Assembly (NCBI GenBank): GCA_003156795.1
Contig: PMHU01000035.1
Span: forward strand, 4,731 to 26,663
DNA from: Acidimicrobiaceae bacterium
Lineage (GTDB): Bacteria > Actinomycetota > Acidimicrobiia > Acidimicrobiales > Palsa-688
Length of the DNA: 21,933 nucleotides
Direction of reading: 5' to 3'
In this document: piece after piece, positions 1 through 7,342 of the stretch
How the letters are laid out: every line of letters begins with the position of its first letter
Numbering within the stretch: the stretch's first letter is position 1
The notes under the pieces: model-generated
Seen by the model: the letters and a program-made list of their open reading frames with translations, nothing else
Told to the model about the DNA's origin: nothing
The model's database searches: none
Position numbers and translations under genes: made by a program

Positions 1-357
1 GCCACCGAGTACTTCCAGCGCAACGTGTGGGTCGGCGTCAGCCAGCCCACGGTCGAGGACGCCAAGGTAGCGATGGAGATCGGAGCCGACCGGTACATGT
101 GGGGCAGCGACTATCCCCACGAGGAGGGGACCGGCCCATACACCAGGGAGCACCTGCGCCAGCTGTTCCATGACACTCCCCCGGCCCAGCTCAAGCCTTT
201 CCTGTCCGGGAACGCGGCCCGGCTGTACGGCTTCGACCTGTCCAGCCTGGCCCCCTTGGCCCAGCAGCACGGCCCGACGGTGGCCGAACTAGCGGTGCCG
301 CTGACCGTGCTGCCGGAGAACCCCAACGAGGCCTTGCTCACGGCCTGGGCCAGCTAA
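1..357 (+). CDS. Amidohydrolase (TIM-barrel metal-dependent hydrolase), 3' part only
   Basis: The reading frame is open from the first base and ends in TAA at 355-357, so the gene begins upstream of the window. About 118 C-terminal residues are present. The segment YMWGSDYPHEEGT is the hallmark C-terminal motif of the amidohydrolase_2 family, in which the Asp of GSDYPH is a metal/catalytic residue. The helix after it (LKPFLSGNAARLYGFD) is the usual barrel closure. Members hydrolyse or decarboxylate ring-derived acids, but the substrate cannot be read here. The last ~35 residues form a family-atypical tail. Only 8 bases separate the stop from the next gene, an acyl-CoA dehydrogenase, so the two probably form one transcript. 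Family assignment is firm; function is not. Confidence 0.88.
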   Translation, partial: ATEYFQRNVWVGVSQPTVEDAKVAMEIGADRYMWGSDYPHEEGTGPYTREHLRQLFHDTPPAQLKPFLSGNAARLYGFDLSSLAPLAQQHGPTVAELAVPLTVLPENPNEALLTAWAS

Positions 358-365
358 GACACCTC

Positions 366-1571
366 GTGGACTTCGACGACACTCCAGAGGAGGTCGCCTT
401 CCGGGCCGGAGCCCGGTCCTGGCTGTCGGCCCACGCCAAGCTCCGCTCGGCCGACACCGCCCCGCCGGTCACCCTGACCGAGGCCTTCTCGGAAGAGGAG
501 CAGGAGCACATCCGCCAGTCGAAGCGGTGGCAGGCAACCCTTTACGACGGCGGATGGGCCGGTATCACCTGGCCCAAAGAGCACGGAGGGCGCGGCGGAA
601 CCCCGATCCAGGCCGCTATCTTCGCCCAGGAACAAGCCGCCTTCGACGTCCCCGACACCATATTCGCCCAGGGCATCGGGATGGGCGGGCCGGCCCTTAT
701 GGCTCACGGAAGCCAGGCCCAGAAGGACCGGTTCCTGCCGCCGATGCTGCGGGGCGACGAGGTCTGGTGCCAGCTCTTCAGCGAGCCCGGGTCCGGTTCC
801 GACCTGGCCAGCCTGGCCACCCGGGCCGAGCGCGACGGTGACCACTGGATAGTCAACGGGCAGAAGGTGTGGACCTCCAGCGCCCACTTCAGCGACTGGG
901 GCATCCTGCTGGCCCGGACCGGCGAACAATCGGACCGGCACCGCGGCATCAGCTACTTCCTGCTCGACATGCGCTCCCCAGGCGTCGAGGTCCGCCCGAT
1001 CCACCAGATGACCGGAGGTTCCCACTTCTGCGAGGTGTTCTTCGCGGACGTCGCCGTACCGCACGCCAACCTGGTCGGCGAGATAAACGGAGGGTGGGCC
1101 GTCACCATGACCACCCTCACCAGCGAACGGACCCTCATCAGCAACCTGTGGGAAGACCGGTTCGCCAAGGTTTACGACCTGGCCCGCCAGACCAGCGCCA
1201 ACACCGATCCGTTGCTCCGCCAGCGCCTGGCCCAGGCCCACATCCGTAGCGAGCTGATCAAGTACCTGGGTTGGCGGCAGCAGACCGCCATGAGCCGCGG
1301 CACCCCGGCCGGTCCGGAAAGCTCGGTGGCCAAACTGGCCCTATCCCTGCTGCTCGGCGAGATAGGCGATCTGATCATGGCCCTTCGAGGCACGGCCGGC
1401 ACGGTCACCTCGGACGACCCCCACCTGCGCTATCTCGACTCGCTGTTCCTCGGGCAATGGTCGTCCCGAATCGGGGGCGGCACCGAGCAGATCCAGCGCA
1501 ACATCATCGGCGAGCGCCTGCTCGGCCTGCCGCGAGAACCCAACCGGGTTAGCCCAGCATCGGCACCCTAG
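366..1571 (+). CDS. Acyl-CoA dehydrogenase (FadE-like)
   Basis: A 401-residue flavoprotein of the acyl-CoA dehydrogenase family, expected to introduce an alpha-beta double bond into an acyl-CoA using FAD. The mid-domain motif FSEPGSGSD (residues 138-146) contacts substrate and flavin. It is followed by a VNGQKVWTS beta strand and, near the C-terminus (about 370-389), by GGGTEQIQRNIIGERLLGLP, which is typical of actinobacterial FadE proteins used for steroids and other bulky acyl-CoAs. Length is normal for the family. The start is GTG at 366, with no strong Shine-Dalgarno, consistent with coupling to the amidohydrolase 8 bases upstream. A hairpin follows the TAG directly. No partner ACAD is adjacent, unlike the pair at 18518-20895. 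The substrate is unknown. Confidence 0.93.
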   Translation: MDFDDTPEEVAFRAGARSWLSAHAKLRSADTAPPVTLTEAFSEEEQEHIRQSKRWQATLYDGGWAGITWPKEHGGRGGTPIQAAIFAQEQAAFDVPDTIFAQGIGMGGPALMAHGSQAQKDRFLPPMLRGDEVWCQLFSEPGSGSDLASLATRAERDGDHWIVNGQKVWTSSAHFSDWGILLARTGEQSDRHRGISYFLLDMRSPGVEVRPIHQMTGGSHFCEVFFADVAVPHANLVGEINGGWAVTMTTLTSERTLISNLWEDRFAKVYDLARQTSANTDPLLRQRLAQAHIRSELIKYLGWRQQTAMSRGTPAGPESSVAKLALSLLLGEIGDLIMALRGTAGTVTSDDPHLRYLDSLFLGQWSSRIGGGTEQIQRNIIGERLLGLPREPNRVSPASAP

Positions 1572-1613
1572 GATCACAGGGGCGACCCGCACCGTCGCCC
1601 GCCGTGCGTGATC
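1572..1613 (+). terminator. Hairpin directly after the ACAD gene, candidate terminator
   Basis: An outer 6-bp arm GATCAC (1572-1577) pairs with GTGATC (1608-1613). An inner 7-bp arm GGGCGAC (1580-1586) pairs with GTCGCCC (1594-1600) around a 7-base loop. The structure begins one base after the stop codon. There is no T-run after it, which is common for terminators in high-GC actinobacteria. Whether it really terminates transcription is inferred. Confidence 0.5.
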
Positions 1614-1868
1614 AGCGTGAAAGGGTCCAAAAACTGATGCGAGTTGTTGTCGAGCCCAGATTGCTGGGGAGACGATGCTCGGGGTGTGAACCCTGTCTGG
1701 GTCGTCGGCCGGGGTGTTGCCGATAACGGCGACATCCGCCGTGTCGGACGGGATCGCTGCTTATGTTTGGGGGGTGTCAGGGGAGGTGGTGCAGGCCGCG
1801 GAGTCGTACTCGTGGAACACACACCGGATAGGGCTGCCGATCCAACCTTCGGCTGGCCACCCCGACGT
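1614..1868. other. Convergent spacer between ACAD and P450 genes, nothing recognised
   Basis: This 255-base gap lies between two genes that run toward each other. Open frames cross it on both strands but give low-complexity or unfamiliar peptides, and I recognise no protein fragment, RNA or repeat. Confidence 0.4.
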
Positions 1869-3074
1869 TCACGAGAGCCTCACCGGGAGAGACTTAAGGG
1901 CGTTGTTCAAGTTCGAGCGGACTCGGCGTGCCGGACCCGTCTGCTCGATGTTTGCGAAGCGGGTGAGGAGCTCGTCGAAGAACACCCGTCCTTCCAGTCG
2001 AGCGAGGTGAGCACCGAGGCAGAAGTGCTCGGCGATGCCGAAGCTCAGGTGAGGGTTCGGGTGGCGACGGATGTCGAAGGCCTGGGAGTCGCTGAACACT
2101 GCTTCGTCGCGGTTCGCCGACGTGTAGATCATCGCGACTTTGTGTCCCTCGTGGATGGGTTGGTCACCGATCGTCGTGTTGGCGGTAGCGGTGCGTCGGA
2201 AGTAGTGGAGGGGGTTGGCCCATCGGAGGATTTCTTCGACCGCTCCGGGGATGAGCGAGTGGTCGTCGCGTAGCGTGGCCAGCTGGTCGGGGTGGTCGAG
2301 GAGGGCGAGTAGGCCGGCGGCGAGCATCGTCTTGGTCGTGTCGTTGCCGGCGGTGACGAGTTGGACGAAGAAGGTGCCGAATGCGATGTCGTCCATGGGG
2401 TTGCCGTTGAAGTCGGACATGAGGAGGACGGTGGTGAGGTCTTCCCGCGGGGGTTCGAGCCGGCGGCGCTGCGAGTGCTGGATGGCGTAGATGGCCATGT
2501 CGACGAACGGGTCGCCGGACCCTGCGTAGGAGTCGCCGGATCCGCCCTTGTCGGGGTCCTGGGCGCTTGCGAGACTCTCGGCCATGGCGTGAATCCGGGG
2601 CCAGTCGTCGGGTGGGATGCCCATGAGCTCGCCGATGACCTGGGAAGGCAGCGAGGAGGTGACGTCGTGTACGAACTCGACGTCGCTTTGATCGGCGGCC
2701 CGGTCGAGGATCTCACCGCAGATCGTTCGGATGCGGCCCTCGAGACCGGCGATGGTGCGGACCTTGAAGCTCTCCGAGAGGTCGCGTCGGTAGTCCTGGT
2801 GCCGGGGTGGGTCCATCGAGAGCAACATCCCGCGCAGATGCTGGAGCATCTCTGCCGTCACGTCCTCGATGACGATCCCGCCGGTGCTGGCGGAGAACAA
2901 CACCGGTTCCTTGGCGACGTGGATGACGTCCGCGTGGCGAAGGATGGCCCAGTAACCGGGCTCGTCGTGCATCTCGACCCAGTGCACGGGCGACGTACGT
3001 CGCAGTTCGGTGAACAGCTCGTGCGGTGGGGCGTCCGTATACGTGTTGGGATCGGCGATCGACGTCGCGGTCAT
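1869..3074 (-). CDS. Cytochrome P450 (CYP125/CYP124/CYP142-like)
   Basis: A soluble 401-residue cytochrome P450 that would hydroxylate a hydrophobic substrate with O2 and electrons from a ferredoxin. Visible landmarks are the I-helix oxygen-activation motif AGNDTT (242-247), the K-helix ExxR (E281-R284, EILR) and the haem loop FGIAEHFCLG (345-354) with Cys352 as the iron ligand. The N-terminal PPHELFTELRRTSPVHW segment and the DPPRHQDYRR segment are typical of bacterial steroid/terpene P450s such as CYP125, CYP124 and CYP142. Oddity: Ala348 replaces the usual Gly of FGxGxHxC. The start ATG overlaps the stop of the upstream cupin gene by 4 bases (ATGA), so the two are translationally coupled. 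No ferredoxin gene is seen nearby. The family is certain; the subfamily is a judgement from memory. Confidence 0.95.
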   Translation of the reverse strand: MTATSIADPNTYTDAPPHELFTELRRTSPVHWVEMHDEPGYWAILRHADVIHVAKEPVLFSASTGGIVIEDVTAEMLQHLRGMLLSMDPPRHQDYRRDLSESFKVRTIAGLEGRIRTICGEILDRAADQSDVEFVHDVTSSLPSQVIGELMGIPPDDWPRIHAMAESLASAQDPDKGGSGDSYAGSGDPFVDMAIYAIQHSQRRRLEPPREDLTTVLLMSDFNGNPMDDIAFGTFFVQLVTAGNDTTKTMLAAGLLALLDHPDQLATLRDDHSLIPGAVEEILRWANPLHYFRRTATANTTIGDQPIHEGHKVAMIYTSANRDEAVFSDSQAFDIRRHPNPHLSFGIAEHFCLGAHLARLEGRVFFDELLTRFANIEQTGPARRVRSNLNNALKSLPVRLS

Positions 3075-3529
3075 TTTTCGAACACCTTCGGGGCACCGAG
3101 TCCGGCGGCCTCGCAGAGGAGTCGGTAGCCGAGCAGGGTACCGGGTCCGTCGTAGACGCTTTCCACGCTTCCGTCGGGGCCGAGGTTGAGGTTCACGCCG
3201 TACATCTGGAACCAGACCTGTGTGTCGTCCTCTAGTGCCACGAGGGTGTGGACGGACCCGGCCGGTTCGAAGAGGAACGAGCCAGCGCGGTTGATGTCGG
3301 GGTACTCATCGTACTTCCAGGCACCTGAGGTCGTGTAGGCATAGATCGGGCCGGTGTGGCGGTGTGTCCGCACGCGGTAGCCGGCCGGGAAGACGTTCTC
3401 GACGATCCAGAGGCCGTTGGCGGAATCGACCATGAGCACCCGGAGCTTCGACCCGTCACCGACGTCCACGAAGGGGATCTCCTTGACTCCCCGATGTACG
3501 GCAGGCGGCGCGTCTGCGGTCAACGACAT
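3071..3529 (-). CDS. Cupin, 2,4'-dihydroxyacetophenone dioxygenase-like
   Basis: A 152-residue single-domain cupin. The metal-binding strand carries H56 and H58 (THRHTGPIYAYTTSGAW), and the second cupin motif has EPAGSVHTL with H94; E75 or E88 may be a further ligand. This pattern, with a Tyr/Thr-rich stretch in place of the usual early Glu, is that of the 2,4'-dihydroxyacetophenone dioxygenase-like cupins, mononuclear iron enzymes that cleave a C-C bond next to a ketone. A clear ribosome site (GGAG, 5 bases before ATG) supports the start at 3529. It is the first gene of a two-gene operon and its TGA overlaps the P450 ATG. Actual activity is unknown; many such cupins are uncharacterised. A structural or non-catalytic role is possible. 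Confidence 0.85.
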   Translation of the reverse strand: MSLTADAPPAVHRGVKEIPFVDVGDGSKLRVLMVDSANGLWIVENVFPAGYRVRTHRHTGPIYAYTTSGAWKYDEYPDINRAGSFLFEPAGSVHTLVALEDDTQVWFQMYGVNLNLGPDGSVESVYDGPGTLLGYRLLCEAAGLGAPKVFEK

Positions 3530-3590
3530 GGTGGCTCCAATCCTGAGGCGCGTCGTCGCCCCCTCGGCGGTTACGCGGTTGTGGTGCGAG

Positions 3591-3596
3591 ATTCTA
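3591..3596 (-). promoter_or_regulatory. Possible -10 box of the cupin-P450 operon
   Basis: On the minus strand this reads TAGAAT, fitting the actinobacterial TANNNT -10 consensus, about 60 bases before the cupin ATG. No convincing -35 box is seen 16-18 bases upstream, so the assignment is tentative. Confidence 0.3.
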
Positions 3597-3632
3597 GAGA
3601 AAGGTATGGCGGTTTGACGACTAGAGAAAGGT
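3594..3632. repeat. Two direct copies of a 12-bp motif upstream of the cupin-P450 operon
   Basis: CTAGAGAAAGGT occurs identically at 3594-3605 and 3621-3632, 27 bases start to start. It lies 65-103 bases upstream of the cupin ATG and overlaps the possible -10 box. The placement suggests a regulator binding site or a small duplication; which of these is not determinable here. Confidence 0.6.
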
Positions 3633-3661
3633 GTGTCTGTTCAACGACCACGCGCCTTTGA

Positions 3662-3787
3662 CCTCGAGCGACTACACGCCTGCGCGGCACCCCGGGCATC
3701 CGGCTGGTCGTCGAGTTCCACAGGAATCCCGAGGCCAACGAGCGGGCGTTCGAGGACGGCTGGCTCGAGACCGGTGACATTCGTAAA
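3662..3787 (+). pseudogene. Relic of an AMP-forming acyl-CoA ligase
   Basis: Translating this stretch in one frame gives RGTPGIRLVVEFHRNPEAN (from 3683) followed by ERAFEDGWLETGDI. This reproduces the conserved core of the ANL superfamily of acyl-CoA synthetases, closest in style to the CaiC-like ligases (RGTPG...EY...NPEAT...AF..DGW..TGD). Only about 40 codons survive. The frame runs on into unrelated sequence after GDI, with no further ligase motif, and no start or upstream domain is present. It lies between the cupin-P450 promoter and the end of the thiolase-fold operon, so it is a remnant of a former catabolic gene. It explains part of the 341-base gap 3530-3870; the remainder holds the operon promoter and otherwise nothing I recognise. 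Confidence 0.8.
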
Positions 3788-3870
3788 TCACCAACCAGCC
3801 TGACATCGACGAGTCCTGCGGGTCGCCCGTTCAGTCCTACACACGTTCCACCCGGCCTCGCAGGATCCGC

Positions 3871-5040
3871 TCAGCTTCCGAACGGGTCGAGGCTGTTGGC
3901 GACGACCCACATGGCGTAGTACTGCGCTGCGGCGCCGTAAGCCTGGGCCACGGCGACGTTCGCCTCCTCGACCTGGTGCTCACCTGCCATGCCCCGCACC
4001 TGCAACGCGGCCTCGGCAAAGCGTAGGAGCCCCGAGGCACCGATCGGATTCGATGACAGCACGCCGCCCGACATGTTTACGGGGAACGAACCGGTCAGGG
4101 CGGTGTCGCCGGCTTCGACCATCTTCCAGCCCTGGCCTTCCTCGGCTATGAGGTGCGCTTCGAGCCACATCGGCTCGTACCAACTGAATGGCACGTAGAG
4201 CTCGGCGCAGTCGAGCTGCTCTCGCGGGTTCGTGATGCCCGCCTGGCGGTACACGTCGGTGGCGCAGTCGACCGCGCCGGCGGGGCGCACTGGATCGCGG
4301 CCGGGGAACTGAAAGGGTTCGGAACGGACTGCAGTGGCCAGTACCCATGCCGGCGTTCGTCCGGCTGCGGCGGCGGCCTTGCCGCCTTCCTCGTCGGTGA
4401 GGACCACTGCGCAGGCGCCGTCGGAGGATGGACAGGACTCGAGGTATCGGATTGGATCCCACATCATCGGGGACGCCTTCACCTGCTCGATCGAGATGTT
4501 TTCGATCTTGAGGTGGGCATACGGGTTCTTGAGGGCGTTCTGGCGGTCCTTCACCGCGACCATGGGGCCGATGTCCTCGGGCGCTCCCGATCGGTGGATG
4601 TAGCCGCGCATGTAGGGTGCAAAGGCGCCGCCAGCGCCCATAGATGCACCCTGGCCCGATCCGAGGGCGAACTGGGCATTGCCCTCGGACTGCTTCTGGT
4701 AGCCCACGGCCAGCACCCGCTTGTGCCTGCCCGCCGCGACCAGGTGGGAGGCCACGATGCCCGTGGTACCGCCCACCGATCCGGCGGTGTGCACCCGAAA
4801 CATCGGCTTGCCCGTGGCACCGAGCGCGTCCGACAGGTATAGCTCGGGCTTCATGATGCCCTCGAACAGGTCGGGGGCCTTGCCCAACACGACGGCGTCG
4901 ATGTCGGACCACTCCATCTCGGCGTCTTCAAGCGCCCGGAAAGCCGCTTCCCGCACGAGTCCGCCGAGGGACACGTCCCACCGCTTGGACTTGTGATTGG
5001 TTTGACCGATCCCGACGATCGCGACAGGTCGCGTGCTCAT
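3871..5040 (-). CDS. Thiolase-fold lipid-transfer protein (Ltp3-like, probable aldolase-type)
   Basis: A 389-residue protein of the thiolase/SCP-x family. The region that carries the acylatable Cys in true thiolases reads VHTAGSVGG (about 83-91) and has no Cys. The C-terminal segment that normally contains GHP reads SSNPIGASG (about 329-337), so the catalytic His is Asn. These losses are typical of Ltp proteins, some of which (Ltp2) are retro-aldolases acting with a DUF35 partner in steroid side-chain degradation. The ELYVPFSWYEP segment (280-290) holds Tyr residues that could serve such chemistry. The start ATG at 5040 shares one base with the stop of the preceding gene (TGATG) and is preceded by GGAGGGAG, so I prefer it to an upstream in-frame ATG at 5082. 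Gene order resembles Rv3521-ltp4-ltp3 as I recall it. Substrate unknown. Confidence 0.9.
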   Translation of the reverse strand: MSTRPVAIVGIGQTNHKSKRWDVSLGGLVREAAFRALEDAEMEWSDIDAVVLGKAPDLFEGIMKPELYLSDALGATGKPMFRVHTAGSVGGTTGIVASHLVAAGRHKRVLAVGYQKQSEGNAQFALGSGQGASMGAGGAFAPYMRGYIHRSGAPEDIGPMVAVKDRQNALKNPYAHLKIENISIEQVKASPMMWDPIRYLESCPSSDGACAVVLTDEEGGKAAAAAGRTPAWVLATAVRSEPFQFPGRDPVRPAGAVDCATDVYRQAGITNPREQLDCAELYVPFSWYEPMWLEAHLIAEEGQGWKMVEAGDTALTGSFPVNMSGGVLSSNPIGASGLLRFAEAALQVRGMAGEHQVEEANVAVAQAYGAAAQYYAMWVVANSLDPFGS

Positions 5041-6107
5041 CAGTCTCCCTCCATGATGCAGACCAGGTTCTGTTGCAGGCACGGTCCCGACGACGAGTGC
5101 GCGAGCGTGCGGTGTCGGCCGTGCACGCGGATCTGGCGAGCAGCCTCGACGACCCGGACCAGACCGGTCGCCATGATCGGGTTGGCGGCCAATGGTCCTC
5201 CCGAGGGGTTCACACTTACCTCGGGTCCCAAGCCCATGGCCTCGACGAGCAAAGGCTCCTCATGGGTGAACGAGGCCTGGAGCTCGGCCACCTCGATGGG
5301 TGCTTCGTCGACCCCCGCAGCCTTGGCTGCCAAGGTCGCCGCGGTGGACGAGCGCAAGTCGCGCATTCCCGGGTTGTGCAACTCGGTGTAGTGGGCGAAG
5401 CCGGTGATCCATACCGGGTTCTCGCACAGCTCCCGGGCCTTGTCGGCCCGGGCGATAACGACCGCACAAGCACCGTCGGTGATGGGAGGCATGTCGTGTA
5501 GGCGCAACGGGGCGTTGACGTAGTCGGCGGCCAGCAGCTCCTCGACATCGAAATCGCCGCTCACCTGTGCCAGGGGGTTGGACTTGGCGTCGCGGCGGGT
5601 GCGAACGGCGATCTCGGCCATCTGCCGCTCGGTGAGCATGCCGCTGTCGATGAGCGTCCGCGCCTGCATGGCGGAGAGGTTCGCGTGGTCCGCACCCAGA
5701 GGGGCGAGGTAGAACGGATCCATCTCCATCGGGTAGAGGATCGCCGGGTCGGAGGTGGACGATCTGCCCGAGCCCATGGCCAAGGCGATGTCCATGTCGC
5801 CCAGTAGGAGGCGCACCCACGATTCGTACAGCGCCCAGGCCCCGTCCATCTCGACGTGCGAGTCGCTCTTGGGGGGCCAGGCGCCGATGGCGTCGGTGTT
5901 CTGCACGAAAGAGAACGGCACGCCGGCCACGTAGTCGCAGCTGCCGGCGCAGGTGAAGTCCACATCGGCGCGGGTGATCCCGGCGTCATCTACGGCACCG
6001 GACACGACCTCGAGCAGCATCTGGGTCTCACTCTTGGCGGTGTGGCGTTCCATGGGGGAGACACTCCAGCCAATGACAGCAATGTCGTCATTTCGAGTGC
6101 GGCTCAT
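5040..6107 (-). CDS. Thiolase-fold lipid-transfer protein (Ltp4-like)
   Basis: A 355-residue thiolase-family protein. The nucleophile region reads SHVEMDGAWALYES (83-96), again without the thiolase Cys. The later loop reads NPSGGPLAANPIMATG, with Asn in place of the GHP His. A C-terminal SSSGPCLQQNLVCIMEG segment resembles the last strand of Ltp-type enzymes, where a Cys often survives. It is the middle gene of a three-gene operon: its ATG overlaps the stop of the DUF35 gene by one base (TGATG) and its own stop overlaps the next start the same way. AGGA lies 7 bases before the ATG. An in-frame extension to 6221 exists but would overlap the upstream gene by 115 bases, so it is unlikely. Probably works as a complex with its two neighbours; the reaction is inferred, not shown. 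Confidence 0.9.
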   Translation of the reverse strand: MSRTRNDDIAVIGWSVSPMERHTAKSETQMLLEVVSGAVDDAGITRADVDFTCAGSCDYVAGVPFSFVQNTDAIGAWPPKSDSHVEMDGAWALYESWVRLLLGDMDIALAMGSGRSSTSDPAILYPMEMDPFYLAPLGADHANLSAMQARTLIDSGMLTERQMAEIAVRTRRDAKSNPLAQVSGDFDVEELLAADYVNAPLRLHDMPPITDGACAVVIARADKARELCENPVWITGFAHYTELHNPGMRDLRSSTAATLAAKAAGVDEAPIEVAELQASFTHEEPLLVEAMGLGPEVSVNPSGGPLAANPIMATGLVRVVEAARQIRVHGRHRTLAHSSSGPCLQQNLVCIMEGD

Positions 6108-7072
6108 CACATGATCCTGTTCGCGAGGCTCGGGTCGGTGTTGTCCGGCTCGCCCGTCGGCATCCAGCCGACCAGGTTGCCCGGTCGTCCAGCATCGGCC
6201 TTCTCGGCTTCGGACGCCCACACCACGGCGACCCGCATGCCGATGCGCACGTCCTCGACCGGTACATCGACGAGCGGCTGGTACATCATCACGACGTCGA
6301 TCTCGTCGATCAGCACCATTACGCGGCTGAACGGCTCGGTCTCGGTCTGGCCCGGGTACTGAACCGGTGTGATGATCGTGTAGCTGGTGACCACACCGCG
6401 TTGAGGGAGCTCGACCTCATGGTCGTCGGTTAGCTCGACGGTGTCGATCGGGCAGAAGCCTCGGTCACGGGCGTAGATGCGCTCGCAGACTGGGCACTTC
6501 AATCCGACCAGCCGGCCCTGCGCAGTGGCTTCATGGGCCTTGATTGTGTTATCCGATACCGGGATCTTGTAGGTGATCGAGGCGTCGTAGCTCATCATTG
6601 TCACCGGCTCGCCGGGTACGCCACCGTTGACGGTAATGGCCTCCTCGCCGGGCACGAAGGCCTCCACGTCGGTGATATGTCCCAGCCGCTCGGCCCGCCA
6701 ACGGGGAGCGACCCGCATGCCAGTCGACATCTGATCGATCGACTCGACGTCGACCACATGGGTCAGAGCGGTGTCGGCGCCATCCAGCTTGATGAGGGCG
6801 AACGCGAACGGACGGTCGAGCGGATGCTGCTCGGTCGGCCTGGAGACCCAGCTCCAAGTGCAGACCGTGCCGGCCGGACCCACGTCGACGAAGTCGCGTG
6901 GTAGCTCGGCCGCCGTCTCGGGATCCCATTCGAGCGGTGGGCAGATCACCCGCGAACCGCTGCGGATGGCGATGAAGCGCTGCTCGGCCAATGCGGTCAT
7001 GAACGGCCCGATCACCGGTCCGAGTGACCGCTTGTACGGGAACTTGATGGTCGACTCAACCGTGATGGTCAC
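6107..7072 (-). CDS. Two-domain DUF35 (OB-fold/zinc-ribbon) acyl-CoA-associated protein
   Basis: About 321 residues with two DUF35-type halves. The C-terminal half shows the zinc-ribbon CPVC, then ten residues, then CPID, so the fourth ligand position is Asp rather than Cys. After it comes an OB-fold with RGVVTSYTII. The N-terminal half has the same layout (FIAIRSGSRVICPP, then GTVCTWSWV) but has lost most ligands. A central MaoC-like stretch is not evident. DUF35 proteins bind CoA and pair with thiolase-fold enzymes; ChsH2 with Ltp2 is the known case. It leads the operon with both thiolase-fold genes. Start choice: GTG at 7072 has GAGGGG about 10 bases upstream, while another in-frame GTG at 7105 lacks a ribosome site, so 7072 is preferred but not certain. 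Confidence 0.87.
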   Translation of the reverse strand: MTITVESTIKFPYKRSLGPVIGPFMTALAEQRFIAIRSGSRVICPPLEWDPETAAELPRDFVDVGPAGTVCTWSWVSRPTEQHPLDRPFAFALIKLDGADTALTHVVDVESIDQMSTGMRVAPRWRAERLGHITDVEAFVPGEEAITVNGGVPGEPVTMMSYDASITYKIPVSDNTIKAHEATAQGRLVGLKCPVCERIYARDRGFCPIDTVELTDDHEVELPQRGVVTSYTIITPVQYPGQTETEPFSRVMVLIDEIDVVMMYQPLVDVPVEDVRIGMRVAVVWASEAEKADAGRPGNLVGWMPTGEPDNTDPSLANRIM

Positions 7073-7342
7073 TTCGGCGATTCCCCTCTCGTGCGATGTA
7101 CGCACCGTCGTCGCGCTCTGATCATACGATTAAGGCGAACGTGTCGCAACTGTCGCCAACGCGGTGGAGTTACTTTGTCGCTCACACGCGTGGCGCGGGG
7201 ATCGGGGCGGACGACACGTCCCGGGACCGGCGGAAGCTCGACGCCTAGCTCGCCGATGGTCTGGTGCTTGGCTTGGCGGCCGGCAACCAGCAAGGGTTCC
7301 TCGGCGCCGAGGTGCGCCGTGGGTGGCATACGTTCAATACTG
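7073..7342. other. Divergent intergenic region between the DUF35 operon and the epoxide hydrolase
   Basis: This 270-base region must hold promoters for both directions. At 7135-7148 a sequence matches six of eight fixed positions of the KstR operator TNNAACNNGTTNNA, which is weak. No clear -35/-10 pair was found. Open frames cross it on both strands, but neither translation was recognised. Confidence 0.4.

Noticed and set aside
354..1241. 295-codon minus-strand open frame
   Set aside because: Gly/Val-rich shadow of the ACAD gene on the other strand.
1614..1868. Possible insertion-sequence end
   Set aside because: The base composition looks somewhat different from the genes, but no terminal inverted repeat, target duplication or transposase fragment could be shown.
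2361..3128. 255-codon plus-strand open frame opposite the P450
   Set aside because: Antisense to an unmistakable P450 and without any family motif.
7135..7148. KstR-like operator upstream of the DUF35 operon
   Set aside because: Only six of eight fixed positions of TNNAACNNGTTNNA match and the second half-site is broken. In high-GC DNA this is expected by chance.
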